From: Campylobacterales bacterium
GTDB lineage: Bacteria > Campylobacterota > Campylobacteria > Campylobacterales > QNZT01
Assembly (NCBI GenBank): GCA_015662615.1
Contig: DQTU01000176.1
Location: 1-15,685 of the forward strand
Reading direction: 5' to 3'
Length of the DNA: 15,685 nt
The translations under genes and the position numbers were made by a program. Shown piece after piece: positions 1 to 5,830 of the stretch (the stretch's first letter is position 1; every line of letters begins with the position of its first letter). The notes under the pieces were generated by a model, which was given only the letters and a program-made list of their open reading frames with translations, made no database searches and had not been told where the DNA came from.

Positions 1-650
1 ACCCCATCTTTGATAGGTACAAATAGGCACTCTTCTAATCTTTCAACTTTTATCTTCATACCATTTTTGATAAACCTTGTGATAACTTGTTTGCCATTTT
101 CATCAATGGGTGCTACAAGTATTCCGCTATCTTTGAGTTGGTCAAAAAGATGAACAGGAGGTTCTGGTGCTGAAGCTGAAAACAAAATCCTATCATAGGG
201 AGCATAGCTTTTCCAGCCACGGTTTCCATCGTCAAATCTTGTATGTATATTTGTAATATTTAAGGTTTTAAAACACTCTTTTGCTTCATTTAAAAGGGGT
301 TCAATTCTCTCAATTGTAAAAACTCGACGGAACATTTTACTTAAAACTGCCGCTTGATAACCGCTGCCACATCCTATCTCTAAAACGCTATCAGCTCCTT
401 TTGCATTAAGAGCTTCACTCATTTTTGCAACAGTCATAGGAGAGCTTATCCATTGATTTGCAGATAGTGGAAGGGCATCTAGTTTGTAAGCATGATGTTT
501 AAAACCTCGTGGAACAAAGATTTCTCTTTGGGTTTTTGAAATGGCATCTAGTACATTTTGAGAGAGTGGAAATATTTTGTTAATCTCAAGGGCAAGTTGT
601 TCACATTTATGGAGATGTAAACTATTGTTTTGTATATGTTTTTGTATCAT
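1..650 (-). CDS. pcm: Protein-L-isoaspartate O-methyltransferase, 3' end cut by window edge
   Basis: This gene was read by translating the minus strand from the ATG at 650. It gives 216 residues and is still open at base 1; the family is usually 205-220 residues, so only a few C-terminal residues are missing. The enzyme uses S-adenosylmethionine to methylate L-isoaspartyl residues in damaged proteins and start their repair in the cytoplasm. Visible signatures are the ISSPMTVAKM stretch (residues 68-77, matching the family's substrate-site motif), the SAM-binding motif I EIGCGSGYQ (91-99), the acidic end of strand 2 (FTIERIE, 111-117) and PYDRILFSASAPE (151-163). The ATG overlaps the stop of the upstream hydrolase gene as ATGA, so the two are translationally coupled. 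It is the last visible gene of the nrdB operon. The family call is firm. Confidence 0.93.
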   Translation of the reverse strand, partial: MIQKHIQNNSLHLHKCEQLALEINKIFPLSQNVLDAISKTQREIFVPRGFKHHAYKLDALPLSANQWISSPMTVAKMSEALNAKGADSVLEIGCGSGYQAAVLSKMFRRVFTIERIEPLLNEAKECFKTLNITNIHTRFDDGNRGWKSYAPYDRILFSASAPEPPVHLFDQLKDSGILVAPIDENGKQVITRFIKNGMKIKVERLEECLFVPIKDG

Positions 651-1378
651 GAAATCCCTATATCCATATATCTTCTCATTTTCTTTATATCTTTGAGGTC
701 TGCTGTAAGTGTGATATATTCACTATTATCATCTCTAAACTCTTCCCCAAAAGGAGTAATGATTCCAGAACTAGAAGCCATGTCTTCATTTGAGCTATCA
801 CTCGCAATTACAAAAGCTTGATTGATGATAGCCATAGACTTTGTTATCGCTTCAAATTGTTCTTTTCTTAGCTTTCCCCAAAGTGCTGGTATCAAGATGA
901 TATCAGCCCCTTGGAGTCGTTCCCAGAATTTTACAAATCTTATCTCAAAGCAGATTAAAATCGCATATTTCAAGCCATTTATTTCAATTATTTTAATATT
1001 TTCTTCATCTCCTGAGTGAAAATATTTATCCTCATCTCCAAACTTAAAGAGTTTCATTTTTGGTTGCGTGTGCATCACTTTACCATCGTATAATATTTTT
1101 GCACTATTATAAAATTTACCCTCTATTTTTTCAGTTAGGGTAAAAGCGATAACTCTATCTTTTGAGAGCTCCAATAGTTTTTCAAGTGCCATTTTACCAA
1201 ACTCAGCTGACTCTTCCATCTTGTCAAAACTAAAGTTAGTCAAACAAAGTTCTGGTGCGACGACAACACTTCCTCTCGGAGTTTTTTTGATATGGTCTAT
1301 GAGCTTTTGTAAATTCTCTTCATATTTGTCTTCAAAAAAAGGAAATTGAAGTGCTATCAATTCCTTTTTAGAAGTCAT
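647..1378 (-). CDS. Carbon-nitrogen hydrolase (nitrilase superfamily)
   Basis: This is a 243-residue cytoplasmic hydrolase of the nitrilase/amidase superfamily, which cleaves non-peptide C-N bonds in amides with a Glu-Lys-Cys triad. The triad can be placed: Glu43 in APELCLT, Lys107 in QPKMKLF and Cys143 in LICFEIRF, each in its normal context. The C-terminal half has the usual GADIILIPALW strand, and the length is close to the compact Nit/omega-amidase members. The substrate cannot be told from sequence; a small amide, or a damaged metabolite as with Nit enzymes, is plausible. The start chosen is the ATG at 1378; a TTG at 1381 would add one residue. The gene starts inside the last codons of nrdB (11-bp overlap) and its stop overlaps the pcm start, so it is the middle gene of a coupled operon. 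Confidence 0.85.
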   Translation of the reverse strand: MTSKKELIALQFPFFEDKYEENLQKLIDHIKKTPRGSVVVAPELCLTNFSFDKMEESAEFGKMALEKLLELSKDRVIAFTLTEKIEGKFYNSAKILYDGKVMHTQPKMKLFKFGDEDKYFHSGDEENIKIIEINGLKYAILICFEIRFVKFWERLQGADIILIPALWGKLRKEQFEAITKSMAIINQAFVIASDSSNEDMASSSGIITPFGEEFRDDNSEYITLTADLKDIKKMRRYMDIGIS

Positions 1379-2387
1379 CAAAGTTTAAACTTCCTTTTGA
1401 GTAATTTGTAACAGTTCCTTCAAAAAAGTTTGTTTTTTGGTCATTAAAACTTGAAAAATTATCAACCCATTTGATAGGATGTTCTCTGTTATAGCGTTTT
1501 TCTAATCCAACAGCTGTAAGTCTTTTATCTGCTAGGTATTTGATATAGTCTTCGATAATTCCATTGGTAAGACCCAAAATCTGACCTTCTGTGATATGTT
1601 GTCCCCAAGCAATTTCAAGTTCAACTGCTTTGTCAAACATCTGATAAACTTCTTCGATAAGCTGTGGTGTAAAAAGTTCAGGTCGCTCTTTTCTTGTGGC
1701 GTTTATCATGTTTTGAAAAATTAAAAGGTGTGTTACCTCATCTCTTTGGATAAAACGAATCATTTGAGCTGAACCTAACATCTTTCCACTTCTTGCCAAA
1801 GTATAAAAGAAAGTAAAACCGCTGTAAAAGTAAATACCCTCTAAAATTTGGTTCGCAAACATCGCTTTGACTATATCTTGTTCTGTTGGATTTCCTGCAA
1901 TATTTTCATAAACTTTTGCGATATTGTCATTTTTATTTTTAAGCATTGGATCTTGTCTCCACATGTCATAGATCTCATCGGAGTTTTGTGAGATACTATC
2001 TACCATGACGGCATAACTTTGTGAATGAAGCGCTTCCTCAAATGCCTGTCGAACAAGGATAAGGTTTATTTCGGGCGATGTGATATAAGGATTTACATTA
2101 TCAATCAAGTTATTTGTCTGTAGAGAATCCATGAAAATTAGTTGTGAAAGTGCTTTATCATAGGCTCGTTTTTCAGCGTCTGTGAGTTGTTTATAATCTC
2201 TTACATCAGTTGTCATGTCAACTTCTTTTGGAAACCATGTGTTGTTAAGCATCAAATCCCAAAGATTGTAAGCCCATTGGTATTTTATGTTGTTTAGTTC
2301 AAAAAGTCCTGTAGGATTTCCCCCAAAAATTCTTCTCTCACTTGCGCTCTCTGTAGAGTCGGGGTTGTATATCTTTTTTCTTTCCAT
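1368..2387 (-). CDS. nrdB: Ribonucleoside-diphosphate reductase, beta (small) subunit, class Ia type
   Basis: This 339-residue protein is the radical-generating subunit that works with NrdA to reduce ribonucleotides to deoxyribonucleotides under oxic conditions. All expected di-iron ligands are visible: Asp87 (FMDSLQ), Glu118 and His121 (EEALHSQSY), Glu183 (NQILEGIYF), Glu217 and His220 (RDEVTH). The radical tyrosine is Tyr125, four residues after His121 as in E. coli NrdB. The acidic, phenylalanine-containing tail (LNFDDF) fits the peptide that docks to NrdA. The start ATG at 2387 has a GGAAG ribosome-binding site just upstream. No nrdA lies in the window, so the large subunit is encoded elsewhere. 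The gene heads an operon with the overlapping hydrolase and pcm genes. Confidence 0.97.
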   Translation of the reverse strand: MERKKIYNPDSTESASERRIFGGNPTGLFELNNIKYQWAYNLWDLMLNNTWFPKEVDMTTDVRDYKQLTDAEKRAYDKALSQLIFMDSLQTNNLIDNVNPYITSPEINLILVRQAFEEALHSQSYAVMVDSISQNSDEIYDMWRQDPMLKNKNDNIAKVYENIAGNPTEQDIVKAMFANQILEGIYFYSGFTFFYTLARSGKMLGSAQMIRFIQRDEVTHLLIFQNMINATRKERPELFTPQLIEEVYQMFDKAVELEIAWGQHITEGQILGLTNGIIEDYIKYLADKRLTAVGLEKRYNREHPIKWVDNFSSFNDQKTNFFEGTVTNYSKGSLNFDDF

Positions 2388-2410
2388 TTTCTAGTTCTTC
2401 CTTGCAGTTA

Positions 2411-2423
2411 TTACCTCATTATA
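2411..2423 (-). promoter_or_regulatory. Putative promoter of the nrdB operon
   Basis: On the minus strand a perfect -10 hexamer TATAAT runs from 2423 to 2418, immediately after the stop codon of the upstream barrel gene. Transcription would start near 2411, giving a leader of about 24 bases before nrdB. No convincing -35 or NrdR-type box is seen. The 39-bp gap would otherwise allow read-through from the upstream gene, so this is a candidate only. Confidence 0.45.
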
Positions 2424-2426
2424 CAA

Positions 2427-3293
2427 TTAAAAGCTATATCCTACACCAAGGTAGGCAGAAGAACTTGAAAAATCATTGCTTAACATCCCAAAACTTTCCA
2501 CTTCAAAAACATTAAACATATCAGCTTTGACTTCGTCCATGCTCCAATTTTTCTTGCTATATCCAAGAGTGATGTGAAATTTTGGATATTGTGGCAGTGG
2601 TGCATAAGTAACTCCCAAATCAATCACGCTGTAGCCTCCATCGATATCCATGCTTGAGCGAATCCAATCGTTTTCAATTGTTCCTGTTTGGTATCCAAAA
2701 CTAAAAGTTCCATAGGTTAAAAGGTTAGGCATGATTTGATAACCTCCAGTTATCGTTGGACCTAGTTTGTAAGTTTTGATATGTGTTTTGGTCGCTTCTA
2801 AAACTTTATAGGTAAATTCGATAGTTTTTTTGAGGTCTTTCATCTCCATAACAGGCATGGATAATCCTGTATTTATCCCGATACCTAGAAAATTGTTTTT
2901 CTCTCTATAAACATCATATCCCAAGCCAAGATTCAAGTCAAATCCACGAACTTTATAGGTACTTGGTGTTGGAATCGGTGTGTAGTTATCAATCGCATCG
3001 TTAATTGAACCAACGATGGGAAATTGATAAGTTATTGGGTATGACATAAGTGTTGTCATCTGGTCAACAAAATCACTACTGTATATATCGGCGTTGTAAA
3101 AATAGTAGAGGTTTGCATCTCCAAAATTGGCATGAGATTCTGATAATGAAATAGTATTGATATCCAATTCAAATGAGGTGTTCATAAACTTTGTGATACC
3201 CATTTCCCACTCAAATGTTCCATTTCCAAGACGAAGCTCTGCTGACTGAAGAGATGAGATAATTATAAAAACTGAAAATAATTTTAATTTCAT
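2427..3293 (-). CDS. Outer-membrane beta-barrel protein of unknown family
   Basis: I do not recognise a named family. The 288-residue product begins with a signal peptide (MKLKLFSVFIIISSLQSA, likely cut before ELRLG) and continues as short alternating hydrophobic/aromatic stretches, such as LNLGLGYDVY, FLGIGINTGLSM and GTFSFGYQTG, typical of transmembrane beta strands. It ends in YLGVGYSF; a terminal phenylalanine is the usual signal for the outer-membrane assembly machinery. It has no cysteine in the mature part. The ATG at 3293 follows a good AAAGGA ribosome-binding site. It is divergent from the DUF2059-DUF4266-DUF3570 operon across only 55 bp and shares its 11-bp repeat promoter, so joint regulation and a related envelope role are likely but inferred. 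It may also feed transcription into nrdB. Confidence 0.75.
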   Translation of the reverse strand: MKLKLFSVFIIISSLQSAELRLGNGTFEWEMGITKFMNTSFELDINTISLSESHANFGDANLYYFYNADIYSSDFVDQMTTLMSYPITYQFPIVGSINDAIDNYTPIPTPSTYKVRGFDLNLGLGYDVYREKNNFLGIGINTGLSMPVMEMKDLKKTIEFTYKVLEATKTHIKTYKLGPTITGGYQIMPNLLTYGTFSFGYQTGTIENDWIRSSMDIDGGYSVIDLGVTYAPLPQYPKFHITLGYSKKNWSMDEVKADMFNVFEVESFGMLSNDFSSSSAYLGVGYSF

Positions 3294-3312
3294 TGGATTC
3301 CTTTAAGAATTT

Positions 3313-3349
3313 GATATAATCTTAACATGAATTTGATATTATATTAACA
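3313..3349 (+). promoter_or_regulatory. Putative promoters of the DUF2059-DUF4266-DUF3570 operon
   Basis: Each 22-bp repeat carries a -10 box. The first is a perfect TATAAT at 3315-3320 preceded by an extended TG (TGATATAAT), with a predicted start near 3327. The second is TATTAT at 3337-3342, predicting a start at about 3349, which is the A of the gene's own ATG. No -35 consensus and no Shine-Dalgarno sequence are seen, so the transcript could be leaderless (second box) or carry a 22-base leader (first box). Confidence 0.5.
3338..3343 (-). promoter_or_regulatory. Putative -10 box for the divergent outer-membrane barrel gene
   Basis: On the minus strand TATAAT runs from 3343 to 3338, overlapping the plus-strand TATTAT box in the second repeat unit. 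Transcription would start near 3331 and give a leader of about 37 bases before the ATG at 3293. The opposing promoters physically overlap, so polymerase or a regulator bound here would affect both directions. Confidence 0.4.
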
Positions 3350-3786
3350 TGAAAAAGATAACTATGATTTTAGCACTTCTTGTGTTGTTTACATCTGCAA
3401 ATGCCGCTACGAATTCCATCAAACAAAAAACAGCATTAAAGATGCTAAATGTCATGAATAAAAACAGACTACTTGATAGACACATAAATAGCATGATAAA
3501 AATGGAAGTTGCTGGAAATCCACTTTTGTCTATGAAACAAAAAGAGGTTACAAGGTTTTTTCATCGCTATGCAAGTTTTTCAAAATTAAAATCTGAGTTA
3601 GCTCGTATTTACACAAGAGAGTTGACGATAAAAGAGATGCAGCAATTTACCGCTTTTTTTGATACTTCAGTCGGGCAAAAGATGATTTTGAAGATGCCTC
3701 GTTTAATAGGGTTAAGTTCAAATTTGGCACAGAAAAAGATTCAAGAGCGTTATCCTGAACTTATCAATACTTTTTTAAGAAGATAA
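3349..3786 (+). CDS. Secreted DUF2059-family protein
   Basis: This is a 145-residue periplasmic protein. Residues 1-19 form a signal peptide (MKKITMILALLVLFTSANA, cut before ATNS). The mature part is mostly helical and fits the DUF2059 family: the segment FSKLKSELARIYTRELTIKEMQQFTAFF (about residues 77-104) followed by a conserved-looking TSVGQKMILKMPRL turn is the family's usual core. The function of DUF2059 is not established. The start at 3349 is fixed by the need for the basic MKK leader of the signal peptide, yet it has no ribosome-binding site and lies inside the promoter repeat, suggesting leaderless translation. It is the first gene of a three-gene operon, only 3 bp before the DUF4266 lipoprotein gene. 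Family assignment is from recalled pattern, not a search. Confidence 0.78.
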   Translation: MKKITMILALLVLFTSANAATNSIKQKTALKMLNVMNKNRLLDRHINSMIKMEVAGNPLLSMKQKEVTRFFHRYASFSKLKSELARIYTRELTIKEMQQFTAFFDTSVGQKMILKMPRLIGLSSNLAQKKIQERYPELINTFLRR

Positions 3787-3789
3787 AAG

Positions 3790-4002
3790 ATGAAGTATCT
3801 GTTTTTACTATTTGTAACATTGTTATTTAGTGGCTGTATTCAAAATGTTAAGTCATGGGAAAAAGGAACTTTATCAAAGTCTCAGATGCAAGATACGGGA
3901 GGGCATACGCTTTTAAAAAGTGTTAAAGAGCAGATATTTATCTCCAAAGAGGCAAGTCGTGGTGGTGGAACTGCTGGTGGAGGAGGGTGCGGATGCAAGT
4001 AA
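3790..4002 (+). CDS. DUF4266 small lipoprotein with C-terminal Gly/Cys tail
   Basis: The product has 70 residues. A signal peptide ends in the lipobox FSGC, so Cys16 would be lipidated and the mature protein has only 55 residues. The body VKSWEKGTLSKSQMQ and the QIFISKEAS segment match the DUF4266 pattern, and the protein ends GGGTAGGGGCGCK: four glycines, then Cys67-Gly-Cys69. I recall this GGGGCGC ending as the family's hallmark. Two closely spaced cysteines at a flexible terminus suggest metal binding, disulfide chemistry or a modification site, but the role is unknown. From memory, DUF4266 genes usually sit beside DUF3570 genes, often with a thioredoxin-like protein and a flavin transferase (ApbE); the last two are absent here. 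The tail's codons also serve as the ribosome-binding site for the next gene. Confidence 0.85.
   Translation: MKYLFLLFVTLLFSGCIQNVKSWEKGTLSKSQMQDTGGHTLLKSVKEQIFISKEASRGGGTAGGGGCGCK
3981..3986 (+). promoter_or_regulatory. Ribosome-binding site of the DUF3570 gene inside the DUF4266 coding tail
   Basis: A perfect AGGAGG lies 6 bases before the ATG at 3993. It fixes that start rather than the in-frame GTG at 3987. The same bases encode the glycine run of the DUF4266 tail. Confidence 0.7.
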
Positions 4003-5174
4003 ACCACTCTTTTTGGGTTGCGACTCTTCTGTTTACCACTTATGTTCAAGCTGAGGATTATGTCACGACACAGTTTATGTTTTATGATGAAGATGCAGAG
4101 ACGACAAAGATTGTAGCCCCATCTTTAGAGGTAAATCTTGATTTTGGAAACGACTATACCCTAAACTCTAAATTTTCTGTAGATTCAGTTAGTGGTGCTT
4201 CCAAAATATTTTATGATAAAAGTTATGACGCTAGTAGTGGGGCATCTCCGTATCGACATGGTAAGAGTAATCCTTCAGCTTTTGCAAGAGGGCAAGAGGT
4301 AAATTCAAATGATATTAGGTATGGTTTGGTTGATTATTATGATATTCGGTTTTTTGGTGGATTTAACTTGACTAAAAGGTTTGAAAGTCGTGATGAGATG
4401 AGCGTTGGTGTTTCGTATAACAATGAGTATGATTATCATATTCCTGAGGCTTCACTCTCTTATATGCACTGGTTGGATGAGCGTAAAAACAGTTCAATTG
4501 AGGGGTCGTTTGCCATGCAGCGTGGAGATGTTTTGCTCTGGTGTAGTGAAAACAGCGAGTGTGATACCAACAGTGGTGCAAGTAAAATCTATCATCAATA
4601 TATCTATAATGCATCTTTGTCTTATGCTCAGACCATAGATGCAAAGTCTCAGGCTAAAATCACACTTTTTGGTGCAAGTGAAGCAGGATATTTAAATAAC
4701 CAATATATGAATGTTGTGCGAAATAAATCAGGCAGACTATTTATCGAAAATGAGCTTAGACCTGATAGACGAAAAGCTTATGGGGCAAAACTTACTTATG
4801 CAAGAGCCGTAGATGATAAATTAACACTGCATGGAAGTTATCGTTATTATCGTGATGATTGGGAAATTAGCTCTCATACGATAGAGAGTGAGATTTATTA
4901 TGAGTATAACAACAAGCTTACTTTTGAGGGAGCTTTGAGATATTATACGCAATCAAGTGCGGAGTTTTATAGTGGTCGAAGTGACTACTTTACGACTGAA
5001 AAATATGCTTCAAGTGATTTGCGTTTGGGAGAGATGAATTCGATGAATTATCTTTTGGGCATGGATTATAAGAGTAGTTCTAACATGAACCACTATTTTA
5101 TGGTTGATTATTATGAGCAAGATAATGATACTTATGCTATTTCTTTGATTGTGGGGCAGAAGTATAGGTTTTAA
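3993..5174 (+). CDS. DUF3570 outer-membrane beta-barrel protein
   Basis: This 393-residue protein starts with a signal peptide (residues 1-20, cut after YVQA) and continues as alternating aromatic beta strands to a terminal IVGQKYRF, the C-terminal phenylalanine expected of outer-membrane barrels. The early segment SVDSVSGASKIF with a second SGASPY shortly after (about residues 63-87) matches what I recall of the DUF3570 family. A cysteine pair, Cys184 and Cys190 (WCSENSEC), probably lies in a loop and could form a disulfide. The gene overlaps the DUF4266 gene by 10 bp and is translated from a strong site within it, so lipoprotein and barrel are coupled and probably act together. The stop codon overlaps that of the convergent response regulator gene. 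Function unknown. Confidence 0.82.
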   Translation: MQVNHSFWVATLLFTTYVQAEDYVTTQFMFYDEDAETTKIVAPSLEVNLDFGNDYTLNSKFSVDSVSGASKIFYDKSYDASSGASPYRHGKSNPSAFARGQEVNSNDIRYGLVDYYDIRFFGGFNLTKRFESRDEMSVGVSYNNEYDYHIPEASLSYMHWLDERKNSSIEGSFAMQRGDVLLWCSENSECDTNSGASKIYHQYIYNASLSYAQTIDAKSQAKITLFGASEAGYLNNQYMNVVRNKSGRLFIENELRPDRRKAYGAKLTYARAVDDKLTLHGSYRYYRDDWEISSHTIESEIYYEYNNKLTFEGALRYYTQSSAEFYSGRSDYFTTEKYASSDLRLGEMNSMNYLLGMDYKSSSNMNHYFMVDYYEQDNDTYAISLIVGQKYRF

Positions 5175-5830
5175 GAAGGTCTTTTTATCGTATATCCTAT
5201 ACCTCTTATATTGACTATGAAGTCCTCTTTCAGTACTTTTTTTAGACGATTTATTTCTGCTCTAATGGTGGGTATATCTATCTCTGCATCATTCCAAACA
5301 TACTCTAAAAACATATCATAACTAACTACTTGACTTCTATTTTGAGCAAGTAGTTTGATGATTTCTAATTGTCTTTTTGGTAGGATTTGGACTTCATTAT
5401 CGAAGCGAAGGGTGGATGAGAGCATATCGAAACTATAGCTTGTTGAGAGTCTTAGATGTGCATGTGGAACATATCTTGACTGGAGTATTTTATCGATTCT
5501 GATGGTTAACTCTTTTAAGTGAAACGGCTTTTTGAGATAATCATGACAACCCAAATCAAAGGCATGAGATATATCTTCAATATCTGCTAATGCACTGATG
5601 TAAATAGTGGGGATTTGTATCTTTATCTCATGGATAGATTCAAGTAGCTCAAATCCGTTGAGACCAGGTACATTGATATCCAAAATGAGAAGGTCAAAGG
5701 AGTCAGTTTTTATGGCTTCATATGCATCATTTCCATTTCTGAAACTTGTCACGATATGTCCCGTTGTTTTGATGTGCTTTGTTATGGCATCATTTAAGAG
5801 ATGGTCATCTTCAAGAAGTAAAATTTTCAT
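5171..5830 (-). CDS. OmpR/PhoB-family response regulator
   Basis: This 219-residue DNA-binding regulator is the partner of the kinase encoded just upstream. The receiver domain (about 1-118) has the acidic pocket Glu7-Asp8-Asp9, phosphoacceptor Asp51 (LILDINVPG), Ser79 (YISA) and Lys101 (DYLKKPF), so it should be phosphorylated normally. The rest (about 125-219) is a winged-helix domain: KRQLEIIKLLAQN, the recognition helix around TIRAEINRLKKVL and the wing NIRGIGYTI. Its ATG overlaps the kinase stop codon as ATGA, so the two are co-translated. Targets are unknown; OmpR-family regulators favour 11-bp direct repeats, and the nearest such arrays are at 3307-3350 and, with a different core, at 9342-9363 and 11330-11351. 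It is convergent with the DUF3570 gene. Confidence 0.93.
   Translation of the reverse strand: MKILLLEDDHLLNDAITKHIKTTGHIVTSFRNGNDAYEAIKTDSFDLLILDINVPGLNGFELLESIHEIKIQIPTIYISALADIEDISHAFDLGCHDYLKKPFHLKELTIRIDKILQSRYVPHAHLRLSTSYSFDMLSSTLRFDNEVQILPKRQLEIIKLLAQNRSQVVSYDMFLEYVWNDAEIDIPTIRAEINRLKKVLKEDFIVNIRGIGYTIKRPS

Larger units (their letters stand above)
3307..3350. repeat. Tandem 22-bp duplication made of four 11-bp half-sites in a divergent promoter
   Basis: Two adjacent 22-bp units (3307-3328 and 3329-3350) differ at only two positions. Each splits into two related 11-mers: GAATTTGATAT, AATCTTAACAT, GAATTTGATAT and TATATTAACAT. All four fit the consensus NAWNTTRAYAT, with the core TTRAYAT recurring every 11 bp on one face of the helix. 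Such head-to-tail 7-bp cores with 4-bp spacers are the typical target of OmpR/PhoB-family response regulators. The array fills most of the gap between the divergent barrel gene and the DUF2059 operon, and the last unit contains the DUF2059 start codon. Confidence 0.8.

Noticed and set aside
3987..3992. GTG at 3987 as start of the DUF3570 gene
   Set aside because: AGGAGG directly abuts it, leaving no spacer, whereas the ATG at 3993 has ideal 6-base spacing.
3790..4002. DUF4266 lipoprotein read as a metallothionein-like or bacteriocin-like peptide
   Set aside because: There are only two cysteines besides the lipidated one, and a lipobox plus family pattern fits better; no modification enzymes or peptide exporter lie nearby.
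4372..4644. Minus-strand open frame of 90 codons, rich in His/Tyr, inside the DUF3570 gene
   Set aside because: The odd composition is what an antisense reading of an AT-rich barrel gene gives; no start signals.
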